64,000 nt of DNA from JACPLA01 sp964602055 (GTDB lineage Bacteria; Bacteroidota; Ignavibacteria; UBA10030): NCBI GenBank assembly GCA_964602055.1, contig CAZRPU010000006.1, positions 1 through 64,000 on the forward strand, in the 5' to 3' direction. A program made the translations under genes and the position numbers. This document shows positions 17,230 to 25,470 of this stretch, piece by piece (the stretch's first letter is position 1; each line of letters begins with the position of its first letter). The notes under the pieces were generated by a model that was not told where the DNA came from, made no database searches, and saw nothing but the letters and a program-made list of their open reading frames with translations.

Positions 17230-18691
17230 AGGTGCTGAGTTCCTCTTCAAAGTCCACGATTTGCCTGATATTGTGCAAGAACCACGGGTCGATCTTCGTC
17301 ACCTGATGGAGCTCTTCCACGGTTACCCCCAGCTGGAGAGCGTACCGAAGGTAGAACACGTTTTCCGGTTTCGGCATCTTCAGCCTGTCCATCACCTTCT
17401 TTCGCCATTCATCTTTCTTTGTCTCTGCCAGCTGTCGTACGTTGACGACGTCCTTGCCGTCGCTCCCAAGGCCGAACCTCCCTTGCTCCAGCGAACGGAG
17501 GGCTTTTTGGAAAGATTCTTTGAATGTCCTTCCAATGGCCATGGCCTCCCCCACCGATTTCATCTGAACTCCCAGGGTATCGTCCACTCCTTTGAACTTC
17601 TCAAAATCCCACCGCGGAATCTTGACGACGCAATAGTCGATGGTCGGTTCAAACGAGGCAGGGGTTTCCTTGGTGATATCGTTCGGAATCTCGTCAAGCG
17701 TGTAGCCGACGGCCAGCTTTGCGGCGATTTTCGCTATCGGAAAGCCCGTTGCCTTCGATGCAAGAGCCGACGAACGCGAAACCCTTGGATTCATTTCAAT
17801 AACGATCATTTTTCCCGTGGCCGGGTCGACCGCAAACTGAATGTTCGAACCCCCTGTTTCCACGCCTATTTCCCTGATGATGTTTTTTGCAGCGTCACGC
17901 ATCGTCTGATATTCTTTGTCGGACAGTGTCTGCGCGGGCGCGACGGTGATGGAATCGCCCGTGTGAACACCCATCGGATCGAAATTCTCGATCGAACAAA
18001 TGATGACCACGTTGTCCTTGATATCCCTCATGACTTCGAGCTCGTATTCCTTCCACCCAATGACCGACTCTTCGATCAAAACCTGATGAATGGGACTGCT
18101 GCTGAGCCCATGTTCGACCTTCTCCCGAAATTCCTCCATGTTGTATGCTATTCCGCCGCCCGTTCCACCCAGCGTAAAAGATGGCCGGATGATAATCGGC
18201 AGGCCGATCGTCTCCGCAAGAGCGCTTGCTTCATCCAGGGAATTAACGAATGCTCCGCGTGCAGTCTGGAGGCCAATCCGCTCCATCGCCTCCTGGAACA
18301 ATTCCCGATCCTCCGATTTCTTGATAGCCTCCAGCTTCGCACCGATGAGCTCGACATGATACTTGGCCAGGACTCCGCTTTCAGCAAGGGCGACAGCAGT
18401 ATTCAACGCAGTCTGTCCTCCCATGGTAGGGAGAAGTACATCGGGGCGTTCACGCTCTATGATTTTTTCGACAAACAGGGGGGTTATCGGCTCGATGTAG
18501 GTGGCGTCGGCAAGATCGGGATCCGTCATGATGGTGGCAGGATTACTGTTAATAAGAATAATCCGATACCCCTCTTCCCGCAGAACCTTGCAGGCTTGAG
18601 TACCGGAATAGTCGAATTCACACGCCTGACCGATCACAATCGGACCTGAGCCGATGATCAGGATGGACTGAATATCTGTCCGTTTCGGCAA
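17219..18691 (-). CDS. carB: Carbamoyl-phosphate synthase large chain, N-terminal half
   Basis: 490 residues covering the carboxyphosphate ATP-grasp domain and the first part of the oligomerisation domain. The start is a TTG, fixed by homology: the first residues MPKRTDIQSIL match the E. coli N-terminus, and AAGGA lies upstream. Motifs seen are IGQACEFDYSGTQACKVLREEGY, NSNPATIMTDP, GGQTALN, SFTLGGTGGGI, and EMNPRVSRSSALASKATG. It ends right after IDPWFLHNIRQIVDFEEELSTYAA, the point corresponding to about residue 480 of E. coli CarB. The small subunit carA is not in the window. A promoter lies directly upstream. Confidence 0.94.
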   Translation of the reverse strand: MPKRTDIQSILIIGSGPIVIGQACEFDYSGTQACKVLREEGYRIILINSNPATIMTDPDLADATYIEPITPLFVEKIIERERPDVLLPTMGGQTALNTAVALAESGVLAKYHVELIGAKLEAIKKSEDRELFQEAMERIGLQTARGAFVNSLDEASALAETIGLPIIIRPSFTLGGTGGGIAYNMEEFREKVEHGLSSSPIHQVLIEESVIGWKEYELEVMRDIKDNVVIICSIENFDPMGVHTGDSITVAPAQTLSDKEYQTMRDAAKNIIREIGVETGGSNIQFAVDPATGKMIVIEMNPRVSRSSALASKATGFPIAKIAAKLAVGYTLDEIPNDITKETPASFEPTIDYCVVKIPRWDFEKFKGVDDTLGVQMKSVGEAMAIGRTFKESFQKALRSLEQGRFGLGSDGKDVVNVRQLAETKKDEWRKKVMDRLKMPKPENVFYLRYALQLGVTVEELHQVTKIDPWFLHNIRQIVDFEEELSTYAA

Positions 18692-18726
18692 AGTGGGTTG
18701 AAGTTCCTTTCGTTCGTGGCGGGACC

Positions 18727-18755
18727 AATGTACGAAGCAGAATCCTTGTAATCAA
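18727..18755 (-). promoter_or_regulatory. Candidate sigma70-type promoter for the split carB genes
   Basis: On the minus strand TTGATT and TACATT stand 17 bases apart, with a predicted 28-base leader to the TTG start codon. It begins just past the end of moaCB, so carB need not rely on transcription from the kinase unit. Confidence 0.5.
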
Positions 18756-18757
18756 TA

Positions 18758-19690
18758 CTAGCGGGCGCGAAGCTTTCTTCTTCCATGACCGCCTCCGGCA
18801 ATAATATCGAATGCGTGATGGAGAGCGGGAAACAAGACCGCAAGAGAATCGGTCACGCCTTTCGGCGAACCGGGAAGGTTGATGATGAGCGCCTTCCCTC
18901 TCATTCCTGCTTTTCCCCTCGAGAGCATGGAGTACGGCGTGCGCTGCTGGCCGACCGACCTGAGAATTTCGACAACTCCGCTTATCTCACGATCGAGAAT
19001 GTCAGCAGTGGCCTCAGGCGTCCTGTCGCGCGGCCCGAGTCCCGTGCCACCAGTCGTGAGAACCAGATCGACCTGGTCATGATCGGCGAAATGCATCAAG
19101 GCGCTCTTGATCCGAACCGGATCGTCCGGGATCGTCCTGGGAATCTTGACACTGAACCCCTCCCGTCGCAGTGCCTCGACGATGATTTTTCCCGATGCAT
19201 CGGAAGACCGTTTTGCGGAAACCGAATCGGAAATGATCAGAACCGCTGCCGACCTGAGCTTCTTACGGACCGGACGAATATCGGATTTTCCGCCCTTCTT
19301 GCTGACAAGCCGGATATTGGTAATCTCCATCGAATCGTCAATCATCTTCAACATGTCGTACAGCGTCAACGCCGCAGCAGATGCGGCCGCGAGGGCTTCC
19401 ATCTCTACGCCGGTCTTGTAGGTCGCCTTGACCTCCGTCTTCACCTCGATCGTGTTTCGCCCGAGGACAAAACGGCATTCAACCGCTTCAAGAGGCAAGG
19501 GATGGCAGTACGGTATCATCAAGCTTGTGTTTTTTGCCGCCTGAACCGCAGCGACCTTTGCCACGGGGAGAGGATCTCCCTTGGGAATTTTGTTGTGGCG
19601 AATCTGGGCGAGTGTCTCAGGAGCCAGCCGAAGTGTTGCCGTGGCCTCGGCTATGCGCAATGTTATACTTTTCAGGGAAATGTCACGCAT
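18758..19690 (-). CDS. moaCB: Bifunctional molybdenum cofactor biosynthesis protein MoaC/MoaB
   Basis: A fusion of two molybdopterin steps. Residues 1 to about 150 are MoaC (cyclic pyranopterin monophosphate synthase): KGDPLPVAKVAAVQAAKNTS, MIPYCHPLPLEAV, YKTGVEMEALAAASAAALTLYDMLK. From about residue 158 the protein is MoaB/MogA-like (molybdopterin adenylyltransferase fold): VLIISDSVSAKRSSDASG, LTTGGTGLGPRDRTPEAT, SRGKAGMRGKALIINLPGSPKGV. Fused MoaCB proteins are known in Bacteroidota. The start ATG overlaps the end of the kinase gene by eight bases. The cofactor would serve MsrP at 30797-31753. Confidence 0.94.
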   Translation of the reverse strand: MRDISLKSITLRIAEATATLRLAPETLAQIRHNKIPKGDPLPVAKVAAVQAAKNTSLMIPYCHPLPLEAVECRFVLGRNTIEVKTEVKATYKTGVEMEALAAASAAALTLYDMLKMIDDSMEITNIRLVSKKGGKSDIRPVRKKLRSAAVLIISDSVSAKRSSDASGKIIVEALRREGFSVKIPRTIPDDPVRIKSALMHFADHDQVDLVLTTGGTGLGPRDRTPEATADILDREISGVVEILRSVGQQRTPYSMLSRGKAGMRGKALIINLPGSPKGVTDSLAVLFPALHHAFDIIAGGGHGRRKLRAR

Positions 19691-22600
19691 GGTCGTTTCT
19701 CAGTTCTTTTGCAACGGCTCTGAGCAGATCCTCAGTCTGATAAGGTTTTGCCACAAAACCGGCAGCTCCCCGGCTGAGGAGTTTTTGCACGGACGAATCC
19801 TGCGAAAAGCCGCTGGAAATAATGACCTTCAGTTCGGGATTCATTTCCCGCAGAGCGTGAAACGCGGCAGGGCCGTCCATCTCGGGCATGATCATGTCCA
19901 GGATGACGAGCTTCACGTTCGTGTCTTCTTTGCGGTATGCCTCGACAGCCTCCCGGCCATTGGAGGCCAGGAGCACGCTGTATCCCTGCCCCTGGAGAAC
20001 GTCGGCCACGAGTTCACGGAGCATCGGTTCGTCTTCGACAACCATAATCATCTCTCCTTTTCCCAACGGCAGCTCAGTCTCCGTACTGAGTTGATCAACA
20101 TTATCGATGTCATGTGCCGATGGTAGAAATATTTTAAAGGATGTTCCATGGTCCTCTTCACTGTAGACAACGATGAATCCGTTGTGATTCCGCACGATCC
20201 CATAGACCATGGATAATCCAAGCCCGGTTCCCTTGCCTTTCCCCTTCGTGGTGAAGAATGGCTCGAAAATTCTTCTCTTCAGATCGGGCGCCATGCCCAC
20301 ACCGTTGTCGGCGACCGTGATGCAGATGTAGTCTCCCGGCGCCGCCGAAAGATGAAGGTCGACAAAGCCCGCCCCTGCGTGAAATTCCGCCGTTGTGATC
20401 TGCAGGAGTCCGTCTTCCCGATCCCCGCTTTTTTCCACAATTGCGTCTCGGGCGTTGATACAGAGGTTCATGATCACTTGACCGAGCATATTCTGATCGC
20501 CCAGAATCCTTGGATTCGCTGCTGAAAGCGTCGTTTCGATTCTGATGTTTTTCGGGAATGAGCTGGCGAGAATGTGAATGGTGTCATTGACCAGTTCGTT
20601 GACCGATACCGGTTTGATATCTCCGTGCGTTTTATGAGAAAAGCTGAGCAGCTGGCGCGACAGAGAAGCGGCCCGCTGTGCCGATTTCTCGATTGCCTCA
20701 AGGTATCTTCCCGCTTGAGATCCAGGATCGATCTGCTTCTTGATCAGGGATGTATAACCGATAACGGCGCCCAGTATGTTGTTGAAATCATGGGCGACGC
20801 CTCCTGCGAGTGTTCCCAGACTCTCCATTTTCTGCGACTGAAGCAGCTGCTGGGAGAGCTGCTCCTCGCGCTTTCTTTGTGTGAGCATTTCCACTTCAGA
20901 GGCCATGCGTTGGGCAACAATCGAAACAATCTTCTTTTCATGGTCGGTGAACTTGTGCGCTTCGCGGTCGAAGATGCAGACCAGACCCACTGGTTTTCGA
21001 TCGCTATCGAACATGGGAACGCCGAAATAGGATTCAATCCCCCACTCTTTCAGATAGAGATCGTCGGGAAACTGCTCCTGCACCCCATCGCCGACCTCGC
21101 AGGACTTTTGATGAATGACCACCTGCTCACAGGGTGTGCCGGCAAGGTCATAGGCAAGCTCCTCAACGACCATCCCTTCGCGGAAGTATGTGAGAGCCCG
21201 CACCCGGTGTGCAGATTCGTCAAGTTCACCGACCAGAACATGCCCCAGGCCCAACAGTTCCGACAGGACAAGTGCCCCTCTTTTGAACAACTCTTCACCG
21301 TACAGGCTGGTTGCAAGGGCATAAATTTGATCGAGTTCCTTTTCCGCCTGTTGTTGTTCCGTCACATCTCGCATGATCGACTGAAGCATGCCGCTCCCGA
21401 GAAGGACTGAGCTCATTTCGCAATCAAAGAGAGTGCCGTCGTGACGTCTCAACTTCCGTTTGACGACAATAGCCTGATCTTCATCCATGAGCGTTGCATA
21501 GAATGTTCGGTAAGCGGCGAGCGATTCCTCCATTGGATCTTCGGTCAGGCTTGCAATGTTCAACTGCAGCAGTTCGGCCCGCGGGCTGCGCAGAATGGAG
21601 CACGCTTTGTCATTTGCCTCAATGATCCGCCCGCCCCCATCTGTCACAATAATGGCCTCACCGGCTTCAAGGATGAGGCGTCGATATTTTTCCTCCGAAC
21701 GCGCCAGTTCCTCCTGAGCGATTCTCTCCATGGTGATATCGCGTACTTGTGCCTGAAGGTACTTTCTGCCTTCCATTTCAAATGAGTTCAACCGCACTTC
21801 CGCCTCAAACGGGGTTCCGTCCATCTTGATGTGACGCCACGCGAAGCGCTGCTGCGTGCCGTTGAGGGCCGCTTCGATGTACTGGAGAGCGGCTTCCTTT
21901 GAATCCCTTCCGTCCGGCTGGCGAGGCGGTGAAAAAGCGAACGGCGTCTGGCCAACAATGTCTTCCCGCCTGCACCCGAACATTTCGATCACGCGCGGAT
22001 TACAGTCGATAAACTGCTCTCCCTCAAGCACAAACACTGCATCGTTTGCATGTTCAAAAAGGAGGCGATGTCGCAGCTCGGACGAACTGACTCTCTTTTC
22101 GAGTTCCTTCTGGGAGTGGACATCCTCCATCATCCCCAGCATCTTCGCGGCTTTCCCATCGGCATCCGAAAGAAAGAACCCCCTGTCATGCATCCAAATA
22201 TAGGAGTTGTCTTTCTTCCGAAATCGGTATTCGACATCGTACGGCATGCGGGCGGCCTGCGCAAGGTCAAGCTTCTCAACGGCGGGACCACGATCTTCAG
22301 GATGAATCAACTCCTCCCATTCCTGAATATTGCCCCGCAGCTCTGAAAAGGAGAAGCCGAGAACCTTTTCGATGCTGCCGCTCCAGAGAATAGATCCTGT
22401 GCGGATATCATATTCATACACCATCCCGCCAGACGATGCAATGATAAGATCATACCGTTGCCGCCATTCCGCGATTTCTCGCTGTTGTCTGAGCTGCTGA
22501 GTTTGGTCGAGTATAGTTCCAATAACGGCGTTCCGGCCCTGATAGGTTGAAAGGGTCCCAAAGACCTCCACTTCGATCATTTCCCCCTGTTTCTTCAGCC

Positions 22601-25328
22601 CGCGGAAGCCGTAGCGGAGGCTCCTGACCTCGCCTGACATCCTCTTGCGGATGTTTTCCAGAACCTCAGCCCTGTCGCCGGGGGAAACAAGGTCCTCTAC
22701 GCGAACCTTCCCCACGACTTCACGTGGAGCGTAGCCGAAGATTTCGGCGAAGCGGCGGTTCACAAAGACAAAATGGTTGTCCTGAATAATGTAGACGCCC
22801 ACGAGTGAATCTTCGACGAGACTCCTGTATTTCTCTTCCGATTCATAGAGCTTCTTTTCATCTTCTTTTTCCTTTGTGATATCCCTGAGTATCGCCTGGT
22901 ACGCCAGGGCATTCCCGCTCGCGTCGCGCAGGACCGTGATGGTCGCCTCAGCGAGTATCCTCTCCCCATTCTTCCGATGCATACGCAATTCAACATCCTT
23001 GAGAAAGCCCCGCGTTTGCACCTCCTCCGTCAGGACTTTTCGGTCTGTCGGATACACATAGAGATTGGTCTCATGCTCCTGCAGCATTTCTTCCTTCGAA
23101 GCATAGCCAAACAGGTCGACGGCAGCTTCGTTGACATTCGTAAGACGCCCGTCCGGCATGCTCACGGTGATGGCGTCCTTGGATTCTTCAAACAGCCTGC
23201 GGAATTTCTTTTCAGATTCGCTGAGAGCCATCTGCAGCCGTTGTTCTTCAAACGCGCTGGCGATTTCCAGCGCAACCGCTGACTGCGCCTCCACATCGGT
23301 ATCGGTAAAGGCAAAGGGATGATCGCTTTCGGTGTTGATGACGCCAAGGAGATTCTTCTGAGCATCCAGAATGGGAACAGAGAGTTCGGACCTGCTCGAG
23401 AGGTTGTGCACATTGACAAAGACCTCATCCTCGGTGGAATCCTGTACCAGCCGCAATTTCTTGTTGCGGGCGACCCAACCCACAACACCGACATCCACCG
23501 AATGACTGTATCCCGGCGGAATCAAATGGGCCTCCGCACCTGCAGCGGCGGCAACGGTCAGGATCGAGCGCCGCGGATCGAGCAGGAGAACCGCCGTGAG
23601 CGGGTAGTCGTACTCGCTCACAAGAAGATTGCAGATGGCCTCGAGGAATTCCCCCGGCGTCATGCCACGCCCGGCAATGTCCTTGATGCGTCTCAGCAAC
23701 TTGATTCGCTTGACCTCCTGCGCTACGGAAGCATAGAGTTTGGCATTGCTGATGGCCAAGGCTGCGTGGAGGGCAAACAGTTCGAGGCGGGAAACGTCCT
23801 TGTGGGAGAACTGCCGTGCAGAAGAGTTATCCAGATTGAGCACGCCGATTGCCCGGTCCTTCAAGATGAGAGGGACGGCAACAACTGACCTGACTTCGCT
23901 TCCCGCCCGCCGAGGATCATTGTACCAGAGCGGACTCGCCTGGACATCATCAACGATCATACTTTTCCCCGTTTTCACAACATGACCCGCTATCCCCTCT
24001 CCCCAGGGAAGTCTGAAGAATTCTTTTACCGCGGGATCATGTCCCACCAGAGTCGCTATATACAATTCTTTGCGCCCGTCGTCCAGCATCATGATCGATC
24101 CGCGTTCTGCGGGCGGTACGGTTTTTAACGCCTCCCTCAGAATGATGTGAAGTACCGAATTCAGGTCGAGTGTTTCAGCGATCTTGGCGCCGCTTCGTTG
24201 AAGCGCCTCAAGCTCTCTTTCTCTCCGATCCTGCTCCGCGAACAACTGGGCATTCTCTATGGCCAGTGCCGATTTCTCAGAGAAGCTCTCCACAATCTCA
24301 AGATCTTCTTTCCGAAAGGGTTCATCGCGAAACCTGCCAACGTGCATGGCACCAAGAAGCTTCCCCCCGGCAATCAACGGAGCACAGATCAGATGTTCGA
24401 GTTTTGGTCGTTTTCCCGGAGGATAGATCGAGCGGGGATTTTGTTCCGCATGGTTCACAATCATAGGAACTCTTTTCCTCGCAACATACCCTATGATTCC
24501 GCGGTCCAGAGGGATATCGAAACCCGGAAGCTTGCGCGCATAGGATCCCCGGTTTGAGGCGACGGAATGATACAGCAGGTCGCGTTCGGGGTCATAGAGA
24601 TATATGCCGGCAAGATCACACGGAATGACGATGTTGATATTCTCTACTACTGCCTTAAGAACGCCTTGGAGATTCTTCTTCTTCAGGATATGTTTGTCAA
24701 CGCTCCCCAACAGGCGGTACTGTTCGGCCTTTCCTTTGCTTTCGGCAATGAGACGGGCCTGGCTGACGGCAAGCGATGCATGCTGTGTGATGGTTTTGAG
24801 AAACGTCTGTTCGGCTCGGGAAAATTGCTCCGCCACCGTGCCGACGAGTACGGAACCGATGAGTTCCCTGCCGATAAGCAACGGGGCGTTATAGAAAGTC
24901 CGTATACCCGTGGATTTTTGAAGCGATCGGAGAATTTTCTTCGGAAGGATCGATCCGGTGATTTCCGTTACGTCGGAACCTATCCAGGTTTTCCCGCGGG
25001 AAAGCAGTTTTACCACGCGGCTCTCTCCCGGCCGGAAGGGGAAAACGTATTCGCTGAGCCGGATGTGGAGCGTCCTTGAGACGGAGCGAAGGAGCTTTTT
25101 CTGCGGTGCAAAGCCCACAATGCGAAATCCGTTCTTCATGACATCGAATTGTGTCACTGCAACCACTTTGAACTGAAACTCCCGGACGAGCTCGTCGGCA
25201 AGTCGCTGCATGACTGATTCCACATGCTGCTCTTTGACGATCAATTGGGCAAGTTTCTCCACTATGCGGAGTTCTCCCGCGCCCGCCAGCCGTTTCGTCT
25301 CTGATCTCCCCTTTTCCGTCTTTTCCAT
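19683..25328 (-). CDS. Giant hybrid histidine kinase with multiple GAF and PAS sensor domains
   Basis: About 1,881 residues from the ATG at 25328; a longer frame begins in a hydrophobic leader that I do not favour. No membrane helix is evident, so it is probably cytosolic. In order I read four GAF domains (about 20-190, 210-370, 385-545, 560-710), five PAS/PAC units (about 715-1350), a further GAF (about 1360-1490), a HisKA domain with the phospho-acceptor in GGVAHDFNNILG (His about 1513), a HATPase domain (NLCINARDAI, DNGVGM, EPFFTTKGKGKGTGLGLSM), and a receiver domain (VVEDEP, LDMIMPEMDG with Asp about 1811, and the Lys of KPY). No DNA-binding output is attached. The gene diverges from aconitase and overlaps moaCB by eight bases. 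Confidence 0.92.
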   Translation of the reverse strand: MEKTEKGRSETKRLAGAGELRIVEKLAQLIVKEQHVESVMQRLADELVREFQFKVVAVTQFDVMKNGFRIVGFAPQKKLLRSVSRTLHIRLSEYVFPFRPGESRVVKLLSRGKTWIGSDVTEITGSILPKKILRSLQKSTGIRTFYNAPLLIGRELIGSVLVGTVAEQFSRAEQTFLKTITQHASLAVSQARLIAESKGKAEQYRLLGSVDKHILKKKNLQGVLKAVVENINIVIPCDLAGIYLYDPERDLLYHSVASNRGSYARKLPGFDIPLDRGIIGYVARKRVPMIVNHAEQNPRSIYPPGKRPKLEHLICAPLIAGGKLLGAMHVGRFRDEPFRKEDLEIVESFSEKSALAIENAQLFAEQDRRERELEALQRSGAKIAETLDLNSVLHIILREALKTVPPAERGSIMMLDDGRKELYIATLVGHDPAVKEFFRLPWGEGIAGHVVKTGKSMIVDDVQASPLWYNDPRRAGSEVRSVVAVPLILKDRAIGVLNLDNSSARQFSHKDVSRLELFALHAALAISNAKLYASVAQEVKRIKLLRRIKDIAGRGMTPGEFLEAICNLLVSEYDYPLTAVLLLDPRRSILTVAAAAGAEAHLIPPGYSHSVDVGVVGWVARNKKLRLVQDSTEDEVFVNVHNLSSRSELSVPILDAQKNLLGVINTESDHPFAFTDTDVEAQSAVALEIASAFEEQRLQMALSESEKKFRRLFEESKDAITVSMPDGRLTNVNEAAVDLFGYASKEEMLQEHETNLYVYPTDRKVLTEEVQTRGFLKDVELRMHRKNGERILAEATITVLRDASGNALAYQAILRDITKEKEDEKKLYESEEKYRSLVEDSLVGVYIIQDNHFVFVNRRFAEIFGYAPREVVGKVRVEDLVSPGDRAEVLENIRKRMSGEVRSLRYGFRGLKKQGEMIEVEVFGTLSTYQGRNAVIGTILDQTQQLRQQREIAEWRQRYDLIIASSGGMVYEYDIRTGSILWSGSIEKVLGFSFSELRGNIQEWEELIHPEDRGPAVEKLDLAQAARMPYDVEYRFRKKDNSYIWMHDRGFFLSDADGKAAKMLGMMEDVHSQKELEKRVSSSELRHRLLFEHANDAVFVLEGEQFIDCNPRVIEMFGCRREDIVGQTPFAFSPPRQPDGRDSKEAALQYIEAALNGTQQRFAWRHIKMDGTPFEAEVRLNSFEMEGRKYLQAQVRDITMERIAQEELARSEEKYRRLILEAGEAIIVTDGGGRIIEANDKACSILRSPRAELLQLNIASLTEDPMEESLAAYRTFYATLMDEDQAIVVKRKLRRHDGTLFDCEMSSVLLGSGMLQSIMRDVTEQQQAEKELDQIYALATSLYGEELFKRGALVLSELLGLGHVLVGELDESAHRVRALTYFREGMVVEELAYDLAGTPCEQVVIHQKSCEVGDGVQEQFPDDLYLKEWGIESYFGVPMFDSDRKPVGLVCIFDREAHKFTDHEKKIVSIVAQRMASEVEMLTQRKREEQLSQQLLQSQKMESLGTLAGGVAHDFNNILGAVIGYTSLIKKQIDPGSQAGRYLEAIEKSAQRAASLSRQLLSFSHKTHGDIKPVSVNELVNDTIHILASSFPKNIRIETTLSAANPRILGDQNMLGQVIMNLCINARDAIVEKSGDREDGLLQITTAEFHAGAGFVDLHLSAAPGDYICITVADNGVGMAPDLKRRIFEPFFTTKGKGKGTGLGLSMVYGIVRNHNGFIVVYSEEDHGTSFKIFLPSAHDIDNVDQLSTETELPLGKGEMIMVVEDEPMLRELVADVLQGQGYSVLLASNGREAVEAYRKEDTNVKLVILDMIMPEMDGPAAFHALREMNPELKVIISSGFSQDSSVQKLLSRGAAGFVAKPYQTEDLLRAVAKELRNDHA

Positions 25329-25437
25329 GTCCTGCAATATAAAGAAAAAAGAAAGAGGGAAAACCATCGGCGAGGAATCTGACACCTTTTTTTCCTATCT
25401 TTCTTTTTTGAGAGTTTCTACGGAACTTAGGAAGTAT

Positions 25438-25456
25438 TTGCCTCCTCGTGAGGCAA
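25438..25456 (+). promoter_or_regulatory. Small hairpin just before the aconitase ribosome-binding site
   Basis: TTGCCTC and GAGGCAA form a 7-bp stem with a 5-base loop, ending four bases before the GGAG of the acn ribosome-binding site. It could influence initiation. Function is inferred only from position, and a stem of this size can occur by chance. Confidence 0.3.
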
Positions 25457-25470
25457 CAAAGGAGCTCCAC

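Noticed and set aside
17123..18649. 508-residue open frame on the plus strand opposite the first carB gene
   Set aside because: Antisense to conserved ATP-grasp sequence and rich in His, Arg and Cys in an unnatural pattern; a shadow frame.
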